Both the position numbers and the translations under genes were made by a program. The notes beneath the pieces are model-generated. The model had not been told where the DNA came from, ran no database searches, and saw only the letters and a list, made by a program, of their open reading frames with translations. Shown here piece after piece: positions 43,748 to 54,776 of a stretch of 64,000 bases of DNA (position 1 is its first letter; the number at the start of each line of letters is the position of its first letter). Origin of the DNA: Hemileia vastatrix (lineage: Eukaryota > Basidiomycota > Pucciniomycetes > Pucciniales > Zaghouaniaceae). Location: assembly GCA_030280995.1 (NCBI GenBank), contig JASXTE010000016.1:17592501-17656500 (forward strand). The letters run 5' to 3'.

Positions 43748-45058
43748 TTAAAAGGGTGAAGAGAAATGTTGAAGAGTAATTGGCATTATAATGGGGCGTA
43801 TGCCGGTTGATTGAATGATTTGTGAATCAAGGGAGGGGAGTGCCAGTGGTGGTTCAGGATCCTCTTCTTCATAAAGATCATTCCACTCATCCTTTAAATC
43901 AGCTAGAATATTGTGGAGTATTACGCAAGTCAAGATCCAATGATTTGCAGTTTTGATCTCCAATTTTTTTTGAAATTGGATTCTGAGCTCCCGAAGACTA
44001 GAAAATCGTCCCTTTAAAATACCTATAGCATGTTCAATTCGTACTCTTGATTGTGCAAGGTGATAATTAAATTTAGTTTTGGGGTCATTTTCTGAAGTTG
44101 CACCATGGAAAGCAGGTATAATGTACTTTCCACTTGCATATGCTGAGTCTGCAAGGAGGTACTGAGATTCGTCAAAGTATGATTCAGGGGATTGAGAAAT
44201 CCTCATTCTTTGGAAGACGGAAGAGTCATGACATGATCCAGGGCAGCCACTGTGAAAAGCAATAAATTTTTTATTGACATCGCATACAAGTTGAACGGCA
44301 ATAGAGTATCTAGAAAGAAGATAAAAAGTTAGATTGTGAAAGATGAGAACTTGGAGAAGATTTTGAAGAAACCTTTTTTTGCGATCAAAATAATGGTTGC
44401 CATCATGAGCAGGCTTTTGACTCAAAGGGATGGTTGTGCCATCAACAAAACCTATACAGCCAGGGAAACCTTCAGCTTGCATTACTTGAGAGGATTCAAG
44501 TCGCTGTTCTGGAGTTGGCCAAGCAAGAGTTTGAGACTTGAGGGAAAGGATAGCAATCATACAGCGCTTGGTGTATAATATCACGGTACCATATCCTATG
44601 TTAAAGAGATTATCCAAACGTCTTACGGCAGCACCATTTCCATTTGAGCCAAAGCGACATAGAGCAACAGCAAGTTGGATGGCAGGATTACGCTGTTTGT
44701 TATGAGAATTGTTATGGAAGATAGGATGATCGGAGATGAGTTGATAAAGTTTGAAGAAAGAATCAGGAGAAGTTCTAAAAAGTTGTGTGAAGTTTAAATG
44801 AGGAATGTTGAGAATGGAGGCCAGATCATATCGGGGATCATGATAAAGATTTGGCCCCCTGGTGATGATGTAACGCTTTTTGGAAAGAAAACACATATAA
44901 GCTAAAGCATCTTCCAAATCAGAGTCAGATTTATAGTAAAGAACTAAAAGAAAAGTGATAGCATTCATTGTTGAGTGAAGTAGCTTCCTAGTAGAGAGGT
45001 GTTTCATTGTTGCCGGTGGAAGGGTTAAGTGATGAGGGAAGTGGGAATTCACCGCCAA
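43748..45058 (-). CDS. H1 Harbinger (PIF-type) DDE transposase
   Basis: Minus strand, with one in-frame 63-nt intron (44310-44372, GT-AG) whose removal gives 415 residues. An unspliced read also stays open. Catalytic triad: Asp206 in CIGFVDGT, Asp283 in LLADSAYASGKY, Glu321 in RVRIEHAIGILKGRF. The order and the Glu block are diagnostic of the DDE_Tnp_4 (Harbinger) family. The N-terminal half has a helix-turn-helix-like part (AIQLAVALCRFGSNGNGAAV). It cuts and pastes the element with help from ORF1. The CDS appears undamaged, unlike the H2 copy. Confidence 0.9.
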   Translation of the reverse strand: MAVNSHFPHHLTLPPATMKHLSTRKLLHSTMNAITFLLVLYYKSDSDLEDALAYMCFLSKKRYIITRGPNLYHDPRYDLASILNIPHLNFTQLFRTSPDSFFKLYQLISDHPIFHNNSHNKQRNPAIQLAVALCRFGSNGNGAAVRRLDNLFNIGYGTVILYTKRCMIAILSLKSQTLAWPTPEQRLESSQVMQAEGFPGCIGFVDGTTIPLSQKPAHDGNHYFDRKKRFLQNLLQVLIFHNLTFYLLSRYSIAVQLVCDVNKKFIAFHSGCPGSCHDSSVFQRMRISQSPESYFDESQYLLADSAYASGKYIIPAFHGATSENDPKTKFNYHLAQSRVRIEHAIGILKGRFSSLRELRIQFQKKLEIKTANHWILTCVILHNILADLKDEWNDLYEEEDPEPPLALPSLDSQIIQSTGIRPIIMPITLQHFSSPF

Positions 45059-45386
45059 ATGTGCAGTTGGGGTGTGTAGATAGAAAAAAAACTTAAGTGT
45101 TCGCCACCAAAATTAAGTAGCATAGAGTGAGGAAATACTTAAGGATGGCATCAGCAATTATAAGTCATGTGACTTTCTTAAAAATCCATCATGGATGAGA
45201 TGAGTTTGGGATCAGGAATTAGGAATGGAAATTGGGGTATAAGAGGCGGGATAATGCATTATCGTGGATTTCTTATCCACTAGCCCTGGGGCTAGTGGAT
45301 AAGAATCTTCCGCAATTAATAATGTCTGATCCCGGGAAAAAAAATTCCTGATCCCTAATTGCGGATCCCTGAACATTGATACCCCC
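45059..45386. promoter_or_regulatory. H1 right subterminal region with a 17-bp hairpin
   Basis: Upstream of the transposase. At 45270-45305 the arm TTCTTATCCACTAGCCC is followed after 2 bases by its exact complement. GATCC/GGATC words and an ATTGCGGATC block near the terminus match the left end (ATCCGCAATT). These are candidate sites for the ORF1 protein. Confidence 0.6.
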
Positions 45387-47806
45387 TATTATTACTATCA
45401 TCATTATTATCACTACACATTATTATTACTATCATCATTATTATCACTACACATTATTATTACTATCATCATTATTATCACTACACATTATTATTACTAT
45501 CATCATTATTATCACTACACATTATTATCACTATCATCATTATTATCACTACACATTATTATTACTATCATCATTATTATCACTACACATTATTATCACT
45601 ATCATCATTATTATCACTACACATTATTATTACTATCATCATTATTATCACTACACATTATTATCACTATCATCATTATTATCACTACACATTATTATCA
45701 CTATCATCATTATTATCACTACACATTATTATCACTATCATCATTATTATCACTACACATTATTATTACTATCATCATTATTATCACTACACATTATTAT
45801 TACTATCATCATTATTATCACTACACATTATTATTACTATCATCATTATTATCACTACACATTATTATTACTATCATCATTATTATCACTACACATTATT
45901 ATTACTATCATCATTATTATCACTACACATTATTATCACTATCATCATTATTATCACTACACATTATTATTACTATCATCATTATTATCACTACACATTA
46001 TTATCACTATCATCATTATTATCACTACACATTATTATTACTATCATCATTATTATCACTACACATTATTATCACTATCATCATTATTATCACTACACAT
46101 TATTATTACTATCATCATTATTATCACTACACATTATTATCACTATCATCATTATTATCACTACACATTATTATTACTATCATCATTATTATCACTACAC
46201 ATTATTATCACTATCATCATTATTATCACTACACATTATTATCACTATCATCATTATTATCACTACACATTATTATTACTATCATCATTATTATCACTAC
46301 ACATTATTATCACTATCATCATTATTATCACTACACATTATTATCACTATCATCATTATTATCACTACACATTATTATCACTATCATCATTATTATCACT
46401 ACACATTATTATTACTATCATCATTATTATCACTACACATTATTATCACTATCATCATTATTATCACTACACATTATTATCACTATCATCATTATTATCA
46501 CTACACATTATTATTACTATCATCATTATTATCACTACACATTATTATTACTATCATCATTATTATCACTACACATTATTATCACTATCATCATTATTAT
46601 CACTACACATTATTATTACTATCATCATTATTATCACTACACATTATTATCACTATCATCATTATTATCACTACACATTATTATTACTATCATCATTATT
46701 ATCACTACACATTATTATCACTATCATCATTATTATCACTACACATTATTATCACTATCATCATTATTATCACTACACATTATTATCACTATCATCATTA
46801 TTATCACTACACATTATTATCACTATCATCATTATTATCACTACACATTATTATCACTATCATCATTATTATCACTACACATTATTATTACTATCATCAT
46901 TATTATCACTACACATTATTATTACTATCATCATTATTATCACTACACATTATTATCACTATCATCATTATTATCACTACACATTATTATTACTATCATC
47001 ATTATTATCACTACACATTATTATTACTATCATCATTATTATCACTACACATTATTATTACTATCATCATTATTATCACTACACATTATTATTACTATCA
47101 TCATTATTATCACTACACATTATTATTACTATCATCATTATTATCACTACACATTATTATCACTATCATCATTATTATCACTACACATTAATATTACTAT
47201 CATCATTATTATCACTACACATTATTATCACTATCATCATTATTATCACTACACATTATTATTACTATCATCATTATTATCACTACACATTATTATTACT
47301 ATCATCATTATTATCACTACACATTATTATCACTATCATCATTATTATCACTACACATTATTATTACTATCATCATTATTATCACTACACATTATTATCA
47401 CTATCATCATTATTATCACTACACATTATTATCACTATCATCATTATTATCACTACACATTATTATTACTATCATCATTATTATCACTACACATTATTAT
47501 TACTATCATCATTATTATCACTACACATTATTATCACTATCATCATTATTATCACTACACATTATTATCACTATCATCATTATTATCACTACACATTATT
47601 ATTACTACCATCATTATTATCACTACACATTATTATTACTATCATCATTATTATCACTACACATTATTATCACTATCATCATTATTATCACTACACATTA
47701 TTATTACTATCATCATTATTATCACTACACATTATTATCACTATCATCATTATTATCACTACACATTATTATCACTATCATCATTATTATCACTACACAT
47801 TATTAT
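45387..47806. repeat. 34-bp satellite, array 2 (70 complete units)
   Basis: Continues array 1 in phase: the remainder of the split unit (45392-45415), then 70 full units with starts exactly every 34 bp from 45416 to 47762, then a partial unit ending at CATTATTAT near 47806. It is again G-free on + and stop-free in the + frames. B units are more common near its start than in array 1. The ACC variant recurs in the unit at 47592. A single T-to-A change lies near 47190. The last unit ends about 49 bp before the KAE1 start codon. Confidence 0.97.
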
Positions 47807-47853
47807 AACACTCCAATGGCGATGTTTTTTCTGCTGCCCTCCTTCTTTCCCCC

Positions 47854-49142
47854 ATGTATCGCATCCTCGACTCCCTTCCCCACCCAGCACGCGATCTTTT
47901 CGTCCTTGGCCTCGAAGGCTCTGGTCAGCTCTCCCTCCACTTCTCATTCTCCTGCTCATCTCACTCCCTCACTCTCCACTCCAGCTAACAAGGTCGGCGT
48001 CGGCATCATCTGCCACAGAAAACATTCCTCAACTGTCGACGTCCTTGCAAATGTCCGCAACACTTACTCTGCTCCCCCTGGCTGTGGATTCGAACCCGCA
48101 CAGGTTGCTCTTCATCATCGTCAACATATTCTCGCTCTCATTCATCAGGCATTCTCTCTTGCTCGTCTAAATCCTTCCTTACTTTCGGCTATTGCTTTCA
48201 CTCAAGGTCCTGGATTAGGTGCTCCACTTCAAACTATCGCTCTAGTCGCTCGTACACTGGCTTCTCTTTGGTCTATTCCTCTCTTAGGTGTTAACCATTG
48301 TGTCGCTCATGTCGAAATGGGAAGACTCGTCACTGGTGCTCTTAATCCTGTCGTTCTTTATGTGTCTGGAGCAAACACTCAAGTTCTCGCTTATTCTCAA
48401 CAGCGTTATCGTATTTTTGGTGAAACTCTTGATATTGCTGTCGGTAATTGTCTAGATAGAGCTGCTCGGGCTCTCGGTCTTTCTAATACCCCTAGTCCTG
48501 GCTTTCAAATCGAACAAGCTGCTAAAAGAGGAAAGAAATTCATTCAGTTACCTTATACAACGAAAGGAATGGATATCTCTCTTGCTGGTATTCTTTCACA
48601 AGTCGAAGCTTATGTCCATTTACCCCACTTTCGTTCATCCTTCTCTTCCTCCTCCTCTGGAAAGAACAATAGCAAGAATGATGATGATGATGATACCACT
48701 TCTAATCACTCTGATACTGTTACTACAGAAGACTTGTGCTTTTCTCTACAAGAAACTATTTTCGCAATGTTGGTCGAAATAACAGAGAGAGCCATGGCTC
48801 ATATCGGCTCATCTGAAGTCCTCATTGTTGGAGGTGTTGGTTGTAATGAAAGATTACAAGAAATGATGGATTGTATGGCTAAAGCTCGTCATGGTCAACT
48901 TTTTGCTACGGATGAAAGGTTTTGTATTGATAATGGAATCATGATTGCTCATACTGGTTTATTACAACAACGAATGGGTTATGTGACTCCTTTGAAAGAT
49001 AGCTCTTGCACCCAACGGTTAGATGGTTTTTTTATTTTTTTTATTTTAACTTTTGAGTGTTGTATGACTCAACTAATTCCATTTAATTTGTGATCTATAT
49101 AGCTTTCGCACAGATCAGGTTCTTATAAACTGGAGAAATTGA
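47854..49142 (+). CDS. KAE1: KAE1/OSGEP: tRNA N6-threonylcarbamoyladenosine transferase
   Basis: Catalytic subunit of the KEOPS/EKC complex, which makes t6A37 on ANN-decoding tRNAs. Three exons, 47854-47923, 47985-49017 and 49103-49142 (introns 61 and 85 bp, GT-AG), giving 380 residues. Splicing intron 1 rebuilds [14 protein letters not shown], and intron 2 leads to the terminal [11 protein letters not shown]. The metal-binding His128 and His132 are in [12 protein letters not shown]. The nucleotide loop reads SGANTQ (151-156) where the family has [26 protein letters not shown] and [14 protein letters not shown] also match. A Ser/Asp-rich insert (about 236-271) is extra. The promoter space is the satellite. 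Confidence 0.93.
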
Positions 49143-49960
49143 ATTTACTTACTCTTTACTTTCTCTTTCATCAACCAAAATGGATCTCCACTTCCCAAAC
49201 AAGTATCCAAAAAAAAAAAAAAAGCATTTAGATATATATATATGCATGCACAGAGGCTGGAATAGAGTACTCGACACTTTTAAAGTCAGAAAAGCTCTCT
49301 TATTAAATTTTAAGATGATATGTCATCACTTTTTCTGGTCAGGTAAGGTATTAAGAAAAAGATTTAGAAGTCAAAAAAAAAAATGAAAATGAATAAGTGG
49401 TCCTCTTGTGATTCAATATTTTCTTGCATATACACCCCAATTTCAAGTTAACCAAATTAGAGGTCAACACTATAATGAAAACCAGTGTTGCAGGGTTACT
49501 TGAGGTAATGGGCTAAATACCAAACACATTGGACTTGAAAACTATGAAGTATTCACCAAAAAAACTGCCAAGACAAACCCCTTAATATCCAAAAATCATA
49601 AACATAGACTGCCAGAAACTCCACATGATCAAATAATAAAATAAAATAATAATAATAATATAAGGTCCTTCTGAGCATTTATTGACCCTTTATAATTTTA
49701 TGAACAATCATAAAAATGCATTCTCCCTCTGCTCCCCATAGCTAACTTAACATAACATAAAATAAAAAGGAAAAAACCAGGAAAGATGTGGATTAGGGGG
49801 GGGGGGGGAGAGGTATCAAAGTAGTTGTTTTTGTCAATAGGCATCTTTGCCTTCCCCTATCTGCCTTCCCCTTCCCCCCCTTTTTTATTTTATTTTATTT
49901 TATTTTTGATTTTTGCTTGGATCTAACTTTATTCTTTAGTGATGGTGAGCACTGGGGCTT
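49143..49960. other. Intergenic, downstream of KAE1
   Basis: AT-rich with a G12-type run near 49797-49809, then C-rich and TTTTA repeats (49870-49910). No gene is recognised. Confidence 0.5.
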
Positions 49961-49965
49961 GTGGA

Positions 49966-50760
49966 TGTCACCAGTCAACCTATGCACAGGGTCAAGGGTG
50001 ATCCCAAAGTAAGTGAGATAAGAAGGAAGAGAGTAATTACGACTTCAAAGTACAGAGGACTACTTTGAGGAAGTGATTCAATGATGGATCAAAGTAACTA
50101 ATACTGGTTTGAGATAATCTTTGAGGAATAATTAATGTATATGTTAAGGACACTAACTATAATGGCAAATCTCCCAAAGGGTTGCAACTCAATTAATCAA
50201 AAGGGAAAGATTGAAGTATTTAAGGATTTAATGAAATTGATTATCAAGTAAGAAAAGGACAATTATAACAATAGCCTAATAAGAGTTTGACTACTATCAT
50301 AAATATATTACAATTTAATTCTAAAGAATGTCAAACCAAAGTAACCCCCTTTAAACATCCTATTCCTGCTCGCACTTGCCCATTTACCAACAAGCCATCC
50401 TATACCCACAGACCCATCTAATCCACCAGAGTTCCCATTTACCAGCCATCTAACCTTATAACCCTTCTGTCCTATTCCTACTTCACAGACCTCCTAATTT
50501 ACCCTCAGATCCAGAATTACCCGCCTATTCAAATATTGCCTCAATCTTAGTGCTAGATTACGTGCACTGGCCTATGATTGAAAAGTATAAGCATCTTTAC
50601 CATTAGTGTACTTTTAAGGTTTGGACAGTGTGGCTGATTTGAGAACACAAAAGAATGCAATTTCCCCAAGGTTGCTTTTTGCACATTGCTAGTGGAGTTA
50701 GAGCTTGAATGGTGGGCTAGTTGAGGTGCTTTTGCTTCAAGTGTCACATAATGCGTGACA
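49966..50760. repeat. Z-family solo LTR, copy 2, with TSD GTGGA
   Basis: 795 bp, TGTCACCAGTC at the left and GCGTGACA at the right, flanked by perfect GTGGA (49961-49965, 50761-50765). The TG...CA ends and 5-bp TSD identify a solo LTR. It is the same family as 30400-31192, and the pair brackets the host-gene island. Polarity is not certain. Confidence 0.8.
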
Positions 50761-50765
50761 GTGGA

Positions 50766-52169
50766 TCAGATACATGACATAACCCATTTATCTTTAAATA
50801 ATACTTCACCCAGTTTCTTGTTACAATGGTGGATCCAGTCAGCCTACCATCATAATGAAGAAACATAAATCATAAGGGTTGTTTTTAACTTATGTTAGTA
50901 TAACTTATAATGTATTATCTCACTCAAATATATTCTGTCTTGATTGAAACAAATGATGCATATAAGATATATTTTAAGTCATGATTTTCTTAAGTATGAA
51001 TAATATTATAGTATGATTGACATGTTTGGTGTACCCGGTAATGAGAAAGGAAATTTATGCATTTGATCTGTATTTACAGAATAGGACCCTTCAATTTTTA
51101 ATAATTAAACTTTTCTGTATAAAAACTCCACTGTATTATTTGAAATCTTACTTTATATTCTATTCATTTTTCCTGTTTCATATTTCATTGGTTATTATGC
51201 AATCTACCTTTATTGGGCCCAGTTTCCTATATAATGAGGGAAGGATTATGGAGGCAAGGGTATTATTTTTTATTTTCTTAAAACTTATAAATACAACTTA
51301 TTGTTACTAGTTATATTGTTTTACAACCTTTGTGAAATATTTTTTTCTTTATTATCACTCCTACTATAATCCAGATTTAATTATTCTACTATATTTCTGA
51401 ACTATTGCATATTTGAAAATGAACCCTTCTGACAAATCAATTGACTTATCCTATTTTTGATTGATTGGTTATCAAGTCACTTATTTTAACATAATGGATC
51501 TTGATCTAAGATCTTTTGTGTTCTTAAACCTACTTGTTTATTTCCCCAAAATTCATTTTTTTTATGTGCTCACCTCATGCAAATCTGGATGCTTATTACT
51601 CAATTCCTTATTTTATCCTGTCAACTATTTCTGGTAAGTTGAGATGTGATTGCCCTTTTCTTTACAAGTGGCTTCTGATCTGGGAAAAAAAATATTTGCT
51701 TTATTTTTAGTTTGTTTTTTTTAATTTTATTTTCAAATGGATCCAATAGATTTAAAGATGTCAAACATTCTTCATAACCTCTTTTGTTGACTTTGATATT
51801 ATCTTGAATATCTTGTTGTCAATTTATAAACAGGTTTTTTAGTTTTTTTTTTTGAACTTTTCCTCATTCTCTTTTATCAAAAAGGTATGAGAGATCACTT
51901 ATCAACATCTATTTTTCCAAAAAAAAAAAAAAAAAAAAAAAAAAACACCAACAAAAAAAAAATAAACAAACAAACAAACTCTTTTAAAATAAATGGAAAG
52001 AACAAGTTTTTTTTTTTTATTTATTTATTTTTTAACTTGTTATGGGTATATGCTTCCTTGGCTTAAAATTAAAAATGGAAAAGCTGTAAAATGTCTAACC
52101 AAATCTTTTTAATTTTTAATTTTTACTATTGGGTAGGGTACAGTCAGTCTTAATAAAGAGAATTCAATG
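50766..52169. other. Intergenic AT-rich region
   Basis: Long A and T runs (51920-51945, 52007-52019). A 97-codon open frame at 51017-51310 is hydrophobic and matches nothing. I see no gene and no clear repeat boundaries. Confidence 0.5.
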
Positions 52170-52509
52170 ATTGATGTCTTGTTACTTAAATCTTAGTTAC
52201 TTTCTTGGTCTCCTTTAAAAGAAAGGTTTGAGTCATCTCAGGTCATGCAAGTTGATGACTTTCTAGATTGTGTAGGCTTTATCAATGAGATGACTATTCC
52301 TTTGAGCTAAAAGCCTACTAAAGATAGAGATCATTTTACTTTGATCATAAGAAAAGGTGTGTTTAGATTTTTGGGTTGAATTCATAAATGTTCAACTAGT
52401 AAACCAAAAAATAAAAAACTCTCTAGATATTTAATTTTACTACAGCTGCTTTGTGATTTCAACAAAAAGTTTATTGCATTTTAGAGTTGTTTTCCAGGGT
52501 CATGTCATG
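52170..52509 (+). pseudogene. Harbinger transposase relic (H3)
   Basis: It reads ERFESSQVMQVDDFLDCVGF, INEMTIPLS, a stop and KPTKDRDHFT, aligned to H1 ESSQVMQAEGFPGCIGFVDG. The first catalytic Asp is replaced (VDG to INE). After the intron position it continues LLQLLCDFNKKFIAF, a stop, then CFPGSCH. There it is cut by the reversed X LTR at 52510. No terminal repeats are recognised. It is older than H1 and H2. Confidence 0.75.
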
Positions 52510-54776
52510 TGTCATGCTGAGATCAAGTACAAAGACATGAAATAGCTTGAATAGTAAGTTGTATAGAAGATTTTGATGGTCCTATATGAATAATGTAGTA
52601 CAAATCTAATAAGTATTGAAATATAACTCAATATAAAGATCTCATTAAATTTAATCTCACTAATTATAAATGGGTTACAATCTTTTAGTTGGTAGAAAAT
52701 TAGATGTAATGATTCAGATTATATTCAAAGACCTTATAAGTACTATTGTCAGCCTGGATATTCCCAGGACTGAGTAAAAATTACTTATAAGTTATGTTAA
52801 ACACATGGACTATACATGAGATCAATAAATTAGAGTACACAAATAGTATACATAAGTAAATTGATGATAATATACAAAATATGCCATTATAACACCTTAT
52901 ATACATGCATATATCCACCTTTTATAAGTCTTATGTACTTAATATTAAGTTGGAATATGTTAGGGTAATCTTAATAACCTTAAATATAAGGCTACATGAT
53001 TTTTAAGTACACTTAAAGCTGTTATTTTCATTGTTTTATGTAAAAAACAAGAAATGCGCTTTAAATCACTTAAAAGTTGATTATATGCGCTATAAATTTA
53101 ATAATATTAAAAATGAACTTTGACAGATCAATTTGTCTTAATTAGAACTATTTATTTGGCTACTCAAATGCATAAAAATAACACTTTTCAAATTTGGTGT
53201 TTTTTATGCCAGAAATGGCTTCTGTGTACTGGCCACATACTGCCTGCATTTTCCCTGTGTGAATAGCTTCATTATGAGCAAAGTTAGCTTTTTAACACTA
53301 TAATTACCCCACATTCTATTCCCACTGTGGGGAAACACACTAAAATAAATGACAGGCTCTTATTTAGTGTTCTAGCTTAATTATAGATGCATTGACGCTC
53401 ATTATATGCACTAATTTCATTAATAACCTCATTCTTGGAGCTTTAATTCAATCCCACACTTAAATTCGCCTAAATTAGTCAAGGATTTACCTGTTCAAGC
53501 ACCTTCCAAGAACTGTATGTAGTTACCCCACATCTCATGCCCTTTTTTGGATTTTTTGGTGGTTTCTCAGTCAATTTTAATTATTTTTAAATGGGGATTT
53601 CACATAGTATAATGTCATGATCAGCCCTAAAATTTCTACAGTTAGTCCCCCTTATTATTAAGTATTAATTAGTCTTAATCTTTCCTTTTTGGCCTTGTAT
53701 ATTAATGTATAATACACATATACACTCTTTTTTTGCTTAGTCTTTATTTTTGATGGATTATCCCTATTACTACAGGATTTTAGTGGGTGATATCATTCTA
53801 ATTATGTTACTAGTCACTCTTTTTGGTTCTGAACATTTCTATTGGCTAGAATGAGGCATCATTAACTGTGTATTGAGCTGGTAAATCATAGGGGGCATTG
53901 GGGAAGCAATTGTGTATAAAAGGAGGAGTTTTTTGGTTTTATTGTCTTCATTCTATATCATTACAATTAAACATATGACCAATACAATTACAATACATAT
54001 CAATAGTACTTATAAAGTCTTTGAATAGTATCTTAATTTATTAAATCTATTTTTCTACCAACTATAAAGATTGTAAGCCATATATAATTAGTGAGATTAG
54101 AATTACTGAGACCCTTATTTTGAGTTATTTTAATACTCATTGGATTTGTACTACAGTATTCATATAGGACCTTTAAAATCTTCTAGAAAACTGAACATTC
54201 CAGCTATTTCACTTCTTTGTACTTGACCTCAGCCTGACAACTATCAATATGTATTATAATTGTATTGGTTATATATTTTGATTGTAATGATAAAGAATGT
54301 AGAAAACAAGACCAAAAACCCCATCCTTTTATACCCAAAAATTCCTTCTATGTACCCCTTGATTTACCAGCTCTATAAATTGCTAATGACGCCTCATTCT
54401 CGCTTATACACCTTTTCAACAAAATTAAGAGTGACCAATATCATAATTAGAATGATATCACCTGCCAAAGTCTTGTAGTAATAGGGTTAATCCGTCAAAA
54501 ATAAAGAATAAGCAAAAAAGAGAGTGTATGCATGTAATACCTTAAAATATACGACTAAAAAGAGAGATAACAACACTAAATATTACACAATAATAAGTTG
54601 GATTATAAGTAGAGATAATGGGGCTATTTATGACTATAAACTACATGAACTCCCCATTCAAAAATAACAAATATTCACTGAGAAACCACTGAAAAACCCA
54701 AAAAAGGATGTGAGATGTGGGGTAACTACATGCAATCCTTTCCAGGCACTTGAAAAGGTAAATCCTTGACTAATTT
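52510..54776 (-). repeat. Reversed X-family LTR, split by a solo LTR and truncated by Ty3-D
   Basis: Bases 52510-52746 and 54245-54776 together are the reverse complement of the X-family LTR, from its end (TGTCATGCTGAGATCAAG, compare CTTGACCTCAGCCTGACA) to the ACCCCACATCTCA part. It is interrupted at ACTAT by the solo LTR and ends at AATTT where Ty3-D begins. The remaining part should lie beyond Ty3-D, outside the window. Confidence 0.8.
52747..54239 (+). repeat. Solo LTR of the Ty3-A (X) family with TSD ACTAT
   Basis: 1493 bp, TGTCAGCCTGG...CAGCCTGACA, flanked by perfect ACTAT (52742-52746, 54240-54244). It aligns end to end with the Ty3-A 3' LTR, including the 423-bp block lost from the Ty3-A 5' LTR. 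It arose by recombination between the two LTRs of an earlier full element. Confidence 0.92.

Larger units (their letters stand above)
39149..45386. mobile_element. Harbinger H1: two-gene PIF/Harbinger element inside the satellite
   Basis: Termini GGGGGTATCAATGTT at 39149 and AACATTGATACCCCC ending 45386; the inverted match extends, imperfectly, to about 31 bp. TATTA (39144-39148, 45387-45391) is duplicated, and removing 39149-45386 plus one TATTA rebuilds a perfect 34-bp unit. It encodes a Myb/SANT-like protein on + (39499-40896) and a DDE transposase on - (43748-45058), the usual two-gene Harbinger layout. Both frames are intact, so it may be autonomous. In PIF/Harbinger the TSD is usually 3 bp (TWA); TTA is also compatible here. 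Confidence 0.9.

Noticed and set aside
34923..47806. CRISPR-like array
   Set aside because: Units are contiguous with no spacers, and the genes around have spliceosomal introns, so this is a eukaryotic satellite.
45376..47808. 810-codon + frame
   Set aside because: It is the second satellite array, for the same reason.
47816..47853. Upstream ATG for KAE1 (MAMFFLLPS...)
   Set aside because: That reading runs through intron 1 and lacks the conserved LGLEGSANK start. The spliced model from 47854 restores it with matching phases.
49018..49093. KAE1 C-terminus [12 protein letters not shown]
   Set aside because: It is read-through of intron 2. Splicing 49018-49102 gives the family-like [11 protein letters not shown] end.
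51017..51310. 97-codon + frame
   Set aside because: AT-rich hydrophobic sequence with no motif, no splice context and no neighbour support.
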